From Russula earlei (taxonomy: Eukaryota; Basidiomycota; Agaricomycetes; Russulales; Russulaceae): a stretch of DNA of 64,000 bases. The position numbers and the translations under genes are program-made. This document shows positions 20,592 to 30,900 of this stretch, in pieces. The DNA is taken from the NCBI GenBank assembly GCA_025769875.1, contig JAGFNK010000104.1, positions 1 to 64,000 of the forward strand. The letters are read 5' to 3'. Positions within the stretch are counted from its first letter, which is position 1; the number at the start of each line of letters is the position of its first letter. Under the pieces are notes generated by a model. That model did no database searches. It saw only the letters and a list, made by a program, of their open reading frames with translations, and was not told the DNA's origin.

Positions 20592-21296
20592 ATGCAGCAG
20601 CACCCTCTCTTGGCTCCTGTCTTCCCAGCAGGAAGAGAACCTCTTCCTCCTGGGATGACGGAGGAGGACCGTGCGAACATGTTGCATATTAAAAAATATC
20701 AAGACTACATGTCCGCTGGGATGGAGTCTTGTCTCGGAAAAACGACCCTTGCAGGTGTCTTTGGTACGCCTGCTCTCACTCTTGAATTCCCCCGCTATTG
20801 TTCCTCAAGCCCTTTCAGGTTTTGCCGCTGGTGGATTTTTCTCCATGATGTCTTCATCTTTCGCATACGAGGACCCGCTTCTACGGCAGAATCTGAACAC
20901 CACACAAAAGGCGACGGAGATCTTCAAAGACATGGGTCGAGGCATGTGGAGGAGCGGAAAAGGGTTTGGGAAGGTCGGGGCGCTGTATGCGGGGATTGAG
21001 TGCGTCATTGAATCGGTTCGCGAATATTCCCCATGTTTCTGCTCTCGTTAATGGGCTGCTGCTTTACGACAGTATCGAGCACGGAACGACATGGTGAACC
21101 CCGTGGCTGCCGGTTTTGTCGCGGGGGGAATTCTCGCGCGCAATTCTGGCCCAACAGGTGCGCTTGGAGGTGGCCTGGCTTTTGCAGCGTTCTCTGCCGC
21201 AATAGATCTATTCTTACGACGAGAACCTTCTGAGTACGTGACTGCGCTCCTTCTTGCGATAGGTCACTGCTCACCAACTGCGCCAGCGACGATTAA
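20592..21296 (+). CDS. TIM22: Mitochondrial inner-membrane translocase subunit Tim22
   Basis: Channel subunit of the TIM22 carrier translocase, inserting multi-span carrier proteins into the inner membrane. Exon 1 contains the N-terminal part ([17 protein letters not shown] ... [17 protein letters not shown]). Exon 2 has the first glycine-rich span ([20 protein letters not shown]) and [19 protein letters not shown]. Exon 3 has [40 protein letters not shown] and LFLRREPS. A last intron (GTACGT...CCAG) replaces an implausible tail with the usual short acidic end (SDDD stop at 21296). The two Cys in this family that form a disulfide are present (MESCLGK and GIECVIE). Length and topology match the family. 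Confidence 0.92.
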
Positions 21297-21549
21297 ATAG
21301 ACATGCCCTCACCTCTAGCCAGCATCTAATTTATTACTTGCATAATACTAGAACTTGTAATGACACACTTGCACAAACTACTAACAGCGAACGCGATAGA
21401 AAAGTAGTCTAATTTAAACGCCTAAACGGGTTGACGAGGTCGGTCCGCCGAGGAGCCGCGTGTCGATGTCTTCCGCTTCCGATACCTAGTCCACTCCGTG
21501 AAACTCCTCAGCCCGCATCCTCACCTAGCCCTGACACACTCTGCAGTCC

Positions 21550-22504
21550 ATGCAACGAGCAGTAATCGATAAGGCCTTTCTATCACCAGTGAGCAGAAAA
21601 TGTAGTGTGTATCCTGCCATACCAGGCCTTCTCCCTCGGCAACTTCACTCTCGCGGCAATCGCCCGCATCCCTACCAGGTCTCGTCCCAGGCGCTACTTC
21701 GTGCCGTTTCTTCTTCAAGCGGCACGGCAACGTCTCCATCCACATCTACACTCGCCGCCGCAACGCTCCGTCCGAGTTCTCACGATGACGACGACCTGTC
21801 GTCCGTGATCTATGTCGGCCCACTGACACAGACCTTCCGCCGCCTGAAGATATTCTCTCTCTCCTCTCTCGCGCTCGCGTGCTCTCTCTCCCCATTCATA
21901 TTCATCGTCGAATCATCCCTCCCGTCCACGGCGCGTGCCGCACTTGCCGCAACCGGCACTCGCAACGTCGGGCGTGTCCACAGCCCTCGTCGCCTGGTGC
22001 GGCAGGCCATACGTCACAACTCTACGCCGCCTGGCCACCGCCCCTTCCTCCAGCACCGGCACCGGCACCGGCACCGGCACCCCCTCCCTGACCTCCGCCT
22101 CAAGCACGACGTCCGATGCCGACGTGCCAGGCCAGGAACAGGCGACGCACTCGCACTCGCACTCGCACAACGAGAACGCACCCGCAGGGATCGAGCTGAC
22201 AACGCTGACGCTGGCGCTCTCGCCGCGCGCGACGCGCATCTACGACCCCGCGTTTCTCGGCGACACGATGCGCGCGTTCGCGCGTTGGGAGCTCGCGCCG
22301 CGCGTGCAGCTCCCGCCGGAGGACGCCGGCGGCGTGCGGCCGGGTACGGAGGAGACCGTCGCGGAGACGCTGGACGGCGCTGGAAACGTGCTCGGCCGGT
22401 GGATCGTCACTTGGGGCGAGAACGGCGAGGGGTCGTGTCGCGCCCAGGGACGGATCGAGACGTGCGTTTTTGGCCTCAACCGCCGAGCGCTCCGCTCGGT
22501 TTGA
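21550..22504 (+). CDS. TMEM70-like mitochondrial membrane protein (reading frame broken by one base)
   Basis: An N-terminal basic Ser-rich region suited to mitochondrial import precedes YVGPLTQTFRRLKIFSLSSL, two membrane spans (LALACSLSPFIFIV and ALATSGVSTALVAWCG) and RPYVTTLRRL. This is the pattern of fungal TMEM70/TMEM223-type inner-membrane proteins, some of which assist respiratory-complex assembly. A long C-terminal domain follows (LTTLTLALSPRATRIYDPAF, RWIVTWGENGEG, CRAQGRIETCVFG). The frame changes between the two membrane spans at about 21954 (an apparent extra G in CCGG), with no room for an intron. The sequence downstream is a strong continuation, so this is probably an indel error or a recent lesion rather than two genes. 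A (CACCGG)n run at 22056-22082 encodes a Gly-Thr repeat. Confidence 0.7.
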
Positions 22505-23186
22505 CGGGGATGCGGACTGATCTGAATTTTATTTAAACAATAGGCATTTCAACGTGCATGAAGAGCTATTGACCACCCCCATTCGGTAGACCGAGAAAAT
22601 TCCGAGAAAATTTCATTTTTTCCGGGTCAGGATTAGTTCCGGTACAGAGTACACATTATTATCCGGGGGTCAGGACTCGATGAGTCACCTGAACAAGCAC
22701 AATGCGGCAGGCGTAAGTGAGTAGTAGATCCACCTCATTGTCTGGCTCCGATGTAAGTTGGCGATACATCTCCAATTCATGCTCTGAAATCATCGATGAT
22801 CGATGTTAGCTATTTCAGCCGCAGAGTACTTGGACAACTTCTCGCGGAAATTTTTGGAGGGGAACATCAGGTTGATATAATCTATGTATCTTCTAGAGGA
22901 GACCTTCGCTCTTAAACGAGTCACTGGCTCATGTAAGCCATGCCGCGCCCCTATGATCGTGTGAGGTATCAATGTGATCCCATGACCAGGAGAGACAGGT
23001 GTACTGCAAACGAGGACACCCACCTCATTTATCAGTTATGAGGAAAGGCTGACTATGAGGTACAAGTACTATATACTGACAAGTAGATCACGGCTTGTTG
23101 GAGTACAGAGACGAGTAACAAATTCACGAGAGGGAAGATCGGAACACTAAACGAAGAGACTTTTGAGGGAGGTAGACTGGGCGCCA
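22505..23186. other. Intergenic, no gene seen
   Basis: 680 bp between two convergent genes. Short minus-strand frames near 22790-23020 lack any recognisable pattern. Confidence 0.5.
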
Positions 23187-23875
23187 TTAGATCTTGGGTG
23201 CAGCTGTGCTTGAAAGAAAGATGGGCCAGGTCAGCGACCACGGATTAAGCCATATAACGTATCGAATACGTACTAGCTGTTGCTGCCAACCCTGTAGTTG
23301 TGGCGCCCTGTCCCGTGGCGAGCTGTAGTTCATCCATTGCGAGCTGAGACGTTCTGTCAGTTGGTGTACACGTAAAGAAAAAGCGGGTGGGGCAGACCTC
23401 GATCTTGACCCTGATGGCTTCAATCTTCGTGTTCAAGAGATAGAGCCGAATAGTCAGACCGCTAAAGAAGACGAGCTGCAGCTGTCTCGTGAATCCGGCG
23501 GCGCGATTGCTCTCCATGCGCATGGGCAAGAACTGCGCGTTGAGGCTTTTGAGTGAGCCGGGGAACGGGTCAAAGGTCAAGTGGTCAGCGAGACGATGCC
23601 GAACGCGCAGGGGATCAAACACCGTCCGTTTACTTTGTCAGGTTCGTTCTGTGCTCGCTCGCCTTTGGGATGGCGTTGATGGCCTCCGCCCTGACGAGGA
23701 GCGTCTGGGTCTCGCTCATCTCCTTGGAAACGAAGGGGAGATAGTCGCGGGGGAGCATGTAACGAAGAGAGACGATGAGTCTGTACGCCCCCAGGATGAC
23801 GAGGCAGAACTTGATCAGATCAACGATGCCATCGACTGCGAACGAGATAGTGAGCGAGGAGGAGTCGAATTCCAT
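23187..23875 (-). CDS. Small uncharacterised membrane protein
   Basis: Four exons. Exon 1 starts at the ATG at 23875 (MEFDSSSLTISFAVDGIVDL) and holds a hydrophobic helix (IKFCLVILGAYRLIVSL), then RYMLPRDYLPFVSKEMSETQ and a helix ending at NLTK. Exon 2 gives FLPMRMESNRAAGFTRQLQL with GLTIRLYLLNTKIEAIRVK. A 54-nt intron joins to LAMDELQLATGQGATTTGLA, and a last intron to a short tail ending AAPKI. About 160 residues with one or two membrane segments. I do not recognise the family. Splice sites are standard, and the protein-like composition supports a real gene. Confidence 0.6.
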
Positions 23876-24982
23876 GTTGGCTGTCCGTCGAGTCGGGTTT
23901 GCTGGTTCGCAGGTTGTTGTGAAAGGAGTGTGCTGGTTGCGTGCGTAGTTCCCTATCCTCCAACAATGCACGTTGCGTCACGTGCTGGACTGGCACGGTC
24001 ATCTCCGACAACCGCCACTGCACGTGCCCCGGCGGTAATTCAATTCATTCGATTCGTTGAGATGGTCCATTTGCCAACGCTAGTTTAATTTTAATTGAAC
24101 TAAATCGATTATAGCATGGAAGTGGCTTGGTCCCAACACTCCCGAGATGACAGCATCAGTGTGGCAGGTTTGCGTACTCACCACGTGCACAAAAGTGCCA
24201 TAAACGCGTTCAACACGTGTCGTCGCCTCCCCGCACGGCGACTCGGTTGCGTGAGCTTAAAGCGCACGTTCCACCAGGCGCGCGCGACTCAAAAGTTGCG
24301 CCTATCATGACCCTCGGCGCGTCTAATGACTTTGACACCTCCTGCCCTGAGGGAATGTCCTAGACCTAGCCGATGAATAGGGCGTCAGGGGGGGGTTGAA
24401 GACGCTCCTTTCATTTTCGTCCGCGATCATCTTGATCCCGTAGAGCCTTTCTGGTTTAACGCCATGTTGACCACGAGAATCAGAAACAAACTGTCGGCCG
24501 TCGATCCAGACCGATGGCCCGTGCGCGGAAGCAAATTCTCCTGTTCTTGAACGCGCTTTCATTTTTCTGGCGGCGTACTGTATGTATGTGTCGGCGAGCG
24601 CGTGGTGGTGGTGTCAAACGCCTGAAACGTAGCCCCTAAAACAGGTGGGCGTATCAGGTCCTATTGATTGAGTTCAGTTGTGGACATGACACGGTTGTCA
24701 TTGAGGAACGTGAGGATCCGATGCAACTGTGCGCGGACCCCACCCCCCCACCCCCCCTAAACACACACCCAAAGTAGGCCGTTTTGACGCATGGACGTTT
24801 GCATGAAGAACTGTTACCGGCTGACATTCAGTGCTATTGCTTGCATGGGACATCGTGATTCAATTATTCTCTAATGTGATTCGATGAGTATCCTCTAGAA
24901 AAATTAAACGATAAGTAAGGTAGGGTATGATGTAGGGGGGGGCATCATCCATAGAATACGTCCGTCAATCATTTCGGTCGGG
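23876..24982. other. Intergenic, no gene seen
   Basis: 1.1 kb upstream of the small membrane protein and downstream of the arrestin gene. It includes C-rich runs at about 24738-24757. A weak minus-strand frame at 24323-24562 has no recognisable features. Confidence 0.5.
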
Positions 24983-27211
24983 TCATGATGCAGGGTAATA
25001 AGCTGGTGGTACAACACCGTCCTCGCGTTGTTGCCCTGTGATCAACTGTTCGAATATCACGTTGCGATGGTACAATGCGTCCACTTCGTTCAATGTTCGT
25101 TCATGCGGCGACGCGAAAGGGGTGTCCACGCCTGTGGCAGCCTGACTATGCAGTAAAGCCGCATTGGGCGGGTGTGAAGCGCGCCGACGGCTCTCGGTGG
25201 ATGAATAGGGTGGAGCCGCTGCAGAAGACGGGGCATAAGGGCACTCTGAGTAGCGCGGGAGAGCGGTGTGCTGATCGTTCGACAGAGACTTGAAAGGTGA
25301 CAGAAACCGACCGGAGGCGTCAGCATGTCAAATTTCTTGTTCAAATGACAAGGACGTACAGAAAGAATATGCACCGGCACTCGCATGGTAATGTCAAAAA
25401 ACTTTCGCCTTCCTGTTTGTGGGTCTATTTCTTTGTCGTCGCCTCGCTGAACGCGGACCACCACCTTGAGTGTATGAGAAATCTCAATCGGTGCGCGATT
25501 GTTCTTGTTTGAAAAATGCAACACGCCCTCTGCACTTGGCACTGTCAAAGCCATGGGGAACGTCCAAGGACCGGGACCCATCAGATTCGCAATAAGTTCT
25601 GACGAGCTATCATCAGCTTTGAGAATGGCGCGCAGCGGGGAGTCCGCGAGTGAGGTCCCTGAGAGTGGTAGAAGCGGGGTATCTTCGTCCCCAGACTCAA
25701 GGGAGAGAAGTTTGAATCGTCGTTCCGCGTCCTTGCGACGTGCATTTGGTGAGAAAGAGTAGAGGTATTCCACCTGCTCTGTTGACATGAGTAATGGCCG
25801 TCAAAGAGAGGTGATGGATTGCACTACCTTCAAGCTGAACTAATATTCTGAATACCTTGACTTTTGCCATAGGCAACAAGTTGAGCGTCATTGGCACGGT
25901 ACCGCCGATTGGGAAGACCCGACCTGAGACAGAGAGTGCATATTGCAATTGGTCCTCCCAAGCCCGTTCGATGTTGGCTAACCCGTTATCTTCCCTACTA
26001 TCTTCACTGGGCGATGCAACGAGAATGACCTCGCGCGAGGCAGATAGCTTAGGTGTGAATGCGCCGGGTCGGTGCACATTTGCCTTAAGACGCCAGGTGA
26101 CAGAGCCATTTTCGCACCGCACGCTAGGGGGCACGTGAGAGGGGATCGCAAAAGAGATCGGAAATGTGTATGTCCCTGTGGGTTGGTCATCAGCGCATGC
26201 TGGGATAGGGCGAGAACACCAGCCGTACCCTTCTTGAACTCCTGCCAGCCATTTCCTGTACCTTCTGAAACCTGCTCATTGCTGTCCAAACCACCGGTCT
26301 CAGACAGGAGCCCAAAGTGACTGGGAGGGACGTGAGAATAGTCATCGCCCCTGCCTTCTAATCCCCGTTGCGGGCGACGTTCGGCGGAGGCGCCGCTGAC
26401 GGTGCGCACGGCATCCAATATTGAACTGGACACACTGGCAATGCTAAACCGTGCACCCACGCGTCCACGTCCGCGACTCGAGGAACGTGGGGCCTCCAAC
26501 GAGTTTTCGAGGGAGGGGATACGACGGCTCTCGCCTGCTGTTGATTCATCGTGAAGCTGCGGTGAGTGCGAGCCGCTGACGAGTGAGCTGAGTGAAGACG
26601 CTGAACCACGACCCTCGGATGATAGAGGCGACGATGTATAAAGAGGTGGCGGTGAAAGCAAAGGTGGCTCTTGAGGAGGAGGATCGCGCTGCAGGAGATA
26701 TTCGTCTGAGCCAAGGCGAGCAGCGCGGCCCCGTTCTCTGCCTCGAAGCGTATCAACGGGATGGGAATCGGGCGATAGTGACGGCGAAGGGATGATGATG
26801 AACTCGTCTTCGTCAGCATAGTAAGACAGGCGAGGTTCGAGGGACAGGGCACGCCGGCCAGTGGTGGTACTACGGGGTGCGGAAAAGAAGGTCCGACTGG
26901 CGGAATAAAGCTTATTTTTATCCTCCGTCTGCGCTGGATGGCGCGTGCTCGGTCCTGCGAGGATTGTGACATGGGAGCACACAGAGAACGCGAAGAACGT
27001 TACCTTCTGTCCATATCGTTACCGACTCGCCGACAAGCTCTACTCGAATGCTGGAGATGCGGGTCGGCTTACATAATGTCAAGATTAGAAGGCCGCGAAG
27101 GATGGATGGAGGGAGAAGTTCGTGGGTCGTGGACGGGTGAGTGGAAAAGTCGGCTGTTCGAAGGAAGAGGACAGACTCTGTGAGGGAGAGAGATATTTTG
27201 TGAGGGCCCAT
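24983..27211 (-). CDS. Arrestin-related trafficking adaptor (alpha-arrestin) with PY motifs
   Basis: Alpha-arrestins recruit Rsp5/Nedd4-type ubiquitin ligases to plasma-membrane transporters. Five exons. Arrestin N-domain strands: SLSLTESVLFLR, GLLILTLCKPTRISSIRVEL, VGESVTIWTE. A long, disordered Ser/Pro insertion follows. Then come the strand TYTFPISFAIPSHVPPSV and the C-domain: GSVTWRLKANVHRPGAF, ALSVSGRVFPIGGTVPMTLN, MAKVKVFRILVQLE, EQVEYLYSFSP, AEGVLHFSNKNNRAPIEISH and LKVVVRVQRGD. The last exon, after a GTACGT...CAAG intron, reads LSNDQHTALPRYSECPY ... ERTLNEVDALYHRN and ends VVPPAYYPAS, stop at 24983. Two PPxY motifs are visible: PPLY in the insertion and PPAY at the C terminus. The ATG at 27211 begins directly with the arrestin fold. 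It is divergent from eIF4G. Confidence 0.88.
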
Positions 27212-27997
27212 GGATAGAAAGGATTTTTTACGGACCGGAAAGCAAAGTTGCGGGTTGGATGAGTTGAGTTTATAAGTTAGAGCGCAATAAATTTGCGTAC
27301 TGGGATTGGCGTATTCGGCTCGGACCTGGCTCGGACCTTATTTGAAATATTAGAGGGGACAGGCACGTGCATGGCGGTCACCAGGGTGTCGGAAGTCTCG
27401 CAGGCCCGGGCGGGCAGTGAGGTGACGGGGGGTCCACGTGGCTCAGCCTGGGCTCGTTTTTCGCTGGCCATTCCGCTCTGCTTCGTACCCAGCCCAGCCC
27501 AGCCCAGGACTGACCTGACTTTCAGGATTGGACCCCCTCGTCCATCCGACCCTGTCCCTCCCTTTCTCCCCACTCTCCGCTATTCTTTTCGCCTCTGTCG
27601 AATTACTTGCTAGTTAGTTCGCCTGCTGGCAGGTCATTTTTCGAAAAGACCACCCGAGCCTGCCTACTAGACCACAATCACACCACCACCAAAACCTCAG
27701 ATCTCTCCCTCATCCCCACAGGCGACCCCCGTCCACATTCGTAAGTATCTTCTCCCCGCATCTTCAAAGTACTCGATCTCCATCCCCGACCCATTTCCTT
27801 CAACATCCTTTGACGACGGGCCCCCCCGCAGCCTACCTCTACCATCCTTCCGGATGTAGTCGTCTCCTTTGTGTCTGCGTGGCTGCGGTTTCACCTCTCT
27901 CCATACTAATGTCGTCCTCGATTTGTCTTGCACGCCTTGCCGTCCATTTGTAAAATCCTTATCTCCTTCCTGCACCTGCTCACCCTCTCGTCATAGA
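27212..27997 (+). promoter_or_regulatory. Divergent promoter and 5' leader of eIF4G with a leader intron
   Basis: The region between the arrestin and eIF4G start codons. A strong donor (GTAAGTAT at 27741) and an acceptor ending at 27996, directly before the ATG at 27998, suggest a 256-nt intron in the 5' leader. The leader is pyrimidine-rich. A short AGCCC tandem repeat lies at about 27491-27508. Leader introns are usual for highly expressed translation genes; this one is inferred from splice signals only. Confidence 0.55.
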
Positions 27998-30900
27998 ATG
28001 AGCAGATCCGTAACAGCGTCAACGCCAAAGATTCCTTCTCAGCTTCCGCCAAAGTCTGTTTGGGCACGGGGCCCGCCACCACAAAACAGCGCTACCACCG
28101 CATCACGCTCACAATCTCCTGCCCCACCTACCCCCGTTTCCTCCGCAAATCCCGCCTCCTTTCATGCAACTCATTCCCGTCGTCCTAGTGCCCTTGGCCA
28201 AGGGGTCTCCGTAAAAGATGGTGTTAACATCCCACGAAATGCGGTGAAGCAAGGTAGTTCTTTCATCTTCTCTTCCCCGCCCATTCCTCCCTTAAATTTA
28301 CGTCATCAAGGTTCACCTGTGACCTTTGGCTCGATAGATGATGCTCCCGCACCCATCTCTTCTTCACCTGCATCTGCACCGGCAGTAAAACCTGTCGAAG
28401 GTGTCAAATCTTTTGGCTCCGTTGCCGTCCAGAATGGCGGGTCTGACTCTGCAAAGTCTGCGGTTACCAGTCGACCGTTACCCCCCTCTGCTCCTTCAAC
28501 CTCATCGGCCCAACCCACCGCCCCACCGACCTCCACGCCGCCTCCTGCTCCAAAAATTGATAAGAAGAGCATCGCAAAGCTTTTCCAGGGCCCCTCAACT
28601 CAGTCCGTAGTGACTCCCCCAGAGACGGCATCTCCTGCCTCACGATCTTCCTCCTTACCTTCCCAACCCAGTCAGGGTCAGCCGTACCAGCCTTCGTTCA
28701 CTCCTGGTCCTCTGCGCCACAGTCAGAACGGTAACCCTTCGGCTCCTCGGTCGCCCGTATATTCCCGTCCTATGGTGAATGGCCAAAACAATAGCGTCGG
28801 CGTCAGTGGTCGGCCGCAAGCTGGTTCTGGCGGTCCCAGTGCTGGTCCACCGCCTACAGCTTTGCCTAGTCCGAGACTGACACCACACCCGCCTCCCGGC
28901 CCACCTAGTGGTCTGCCTCCACCTCCCCCCATGTGGTCTGGTTACTACCACGTGCGTCTAATGCTCATCTGATGATGTCAGCATATTTTGACATGTTTAA
29001 CTGCCCCAGTATCACCCCCATCCCTCATTCGTTCCTAGTGTACCCCCGGACCAATTCTATCAACCACAATGGCCTGGCCACCTCCTTCAACCTCAACATC
29101 AACCTCCACCGCCTCATCATCCCCCAGGTCCGGCTCCACCTTCCGCAGGTTTGCCAATGTCACCGAGAAATCCGCCTTTACCCTTACAGCAGGTGCCCGG
29201 TACCCCTACTCAGTCACATGCCATCCCACCCATTCTTCATCCCCCTCACCCATCTGCCCCACCTTCGGTCACTTCACCTCCGCCTACACCCTCCACCTCC
29301 AATCGTTCAACGTCACTTAGCGCCAACGCAGGTCCTTTCGTCCCCGGGAAGAAGATCTCCATCAAGAATCCTTCTTCTGGACAAGAAGTTAACATTCTTG
29401 ATGCACTGAAGCGTCCTCCGCCTCCACCCGTTCCCCCAGCTCCCCCTTCTCCCGCATCTGTCAAAAAGGACATCAAGCGGCAGCCTGTTCGCATTGAGAG
29501 CGAGGAGCAGAAAGAAAAGCGGCTCGCCGAAGAGAGAGCGAAAGACGGGGAAATCGATGAAAAGGCCAAAGTGAGTGAGGCGTTGGCCAGGGCTAACGAG
29601 GAGTTTGCTCGCCGGGAGATAGAAGAACAAGAGCGTCGCAAAGCAATAGAAGAACGCAAGGCGAAGGAGGAAGCTGAGCGCGCCGAGAAAGAGCGAAAGG
29701 AAGTCGTAGCTCGCGCTGCCCTGGAGGAACAGCAACGCAAGGAAGCTGAAAGGCGCGCTCTTGAAGAAGCTGAACGCAAAAAAGCCGAAGAACGTGCGAC
29801 GAGAGAAGTCCGCGAAAAAGAAGAGCGGGAAAAGGAGCGCGTGCGCTTAGAGGAAGCACGCGCTCAGCGCGAAGCCCAGGACAAAGCAGAAAAGGATCGT
29901 GCGGAACAGGAACGCCTACGACAGCTCCGAGAGGAAGAGGAAGCTCGCGTGAAGGAGGCCGAGCGACAACGCGCGGCAGAGGAGGACGCTGCTCAGGCCC
30001 CTGAGAATGCCGATGCACTTGCCGACGAGGAACCCACTTTTCTGCCAGAAGGCGAGGTTGAGGATGAAGTGTCCCAGCCCACCGCTGACACTTCGGAAGA
30101 GTTAGCTTCGGCTAACAAGCCTCATTCTATGTCGCCGTCGCCGTCGCCACCGCCATCAGGATCACATATTCCCATGGACTCGCCAACTAAGCCCTCGGAG
30201 AAGGAGACCCTCCGTATCGACACCTCGATCCCACCTCTAGAACACACGCGGAAGCGCCCTGGTCCACTGAATCTTCAGACAACTAACAACACCAACATCG
30301 CTTCGCCTTTGCCTTCTGCGCTAGCCACTGCTCGCCATATCGAGGACATTAATCGCATCACCTATCCCCAGGGTATCAAGAGCCCCAAGGTTGAGCTCAA
30401 CGTAAACACCCAGAAAGGCAAATTTCGGTACGTCCGCTGATCCATGTCGTTGCACCCCTTGTTCCTCAACATGCTCCGTTGGTAGTTATGATCGCGATTT
30501 CTTATTACAGTTTATGAATATCTGCAAGGAGAAGCCCGATAACCTTCCACCACTAGATGTCATTGGGCTAGAACCGACGGACACGTCTCACACGATGTCT
30601 CGAGGTGGTTCAGGCCGCAATCGAGCGTCGAGTAGCATGTCAATGCCTGGTAACACCCGGTCGGCATCTATCGGCCTTGGTTTCTTACCCGGCTCCATGG
30701 GCAAAAGTGCCGGCAGTGGATTCCAAATGGGCCAGTTTTCTACCTCGGCAAGCAAGATGTCGAGCGAAGAACGTTTCCTCGCCTCCAGTGGCCGTTCTAC
30801 ATCTGTCAGTGGTGGGCCACTTGGTAACCGCCCTCCTACGATGGTACGCACAATCAGTCAAAGTGGCCCTGGTCGTGATCGTACGCGCAGCAAACGTGGC

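Noticed and set aside
24180..24310. tRNA-like GC-rich stretch
   Set aside because: No cloverleaf with A- and B-box sequences could be drawn.
29246..29779. 177-codon Ser/Arg-rich frame on the minus strand inside eIF4G
   Set aside because: It is the complement of the Glu/Lys-rich helix codons; a shadow of the real gene.
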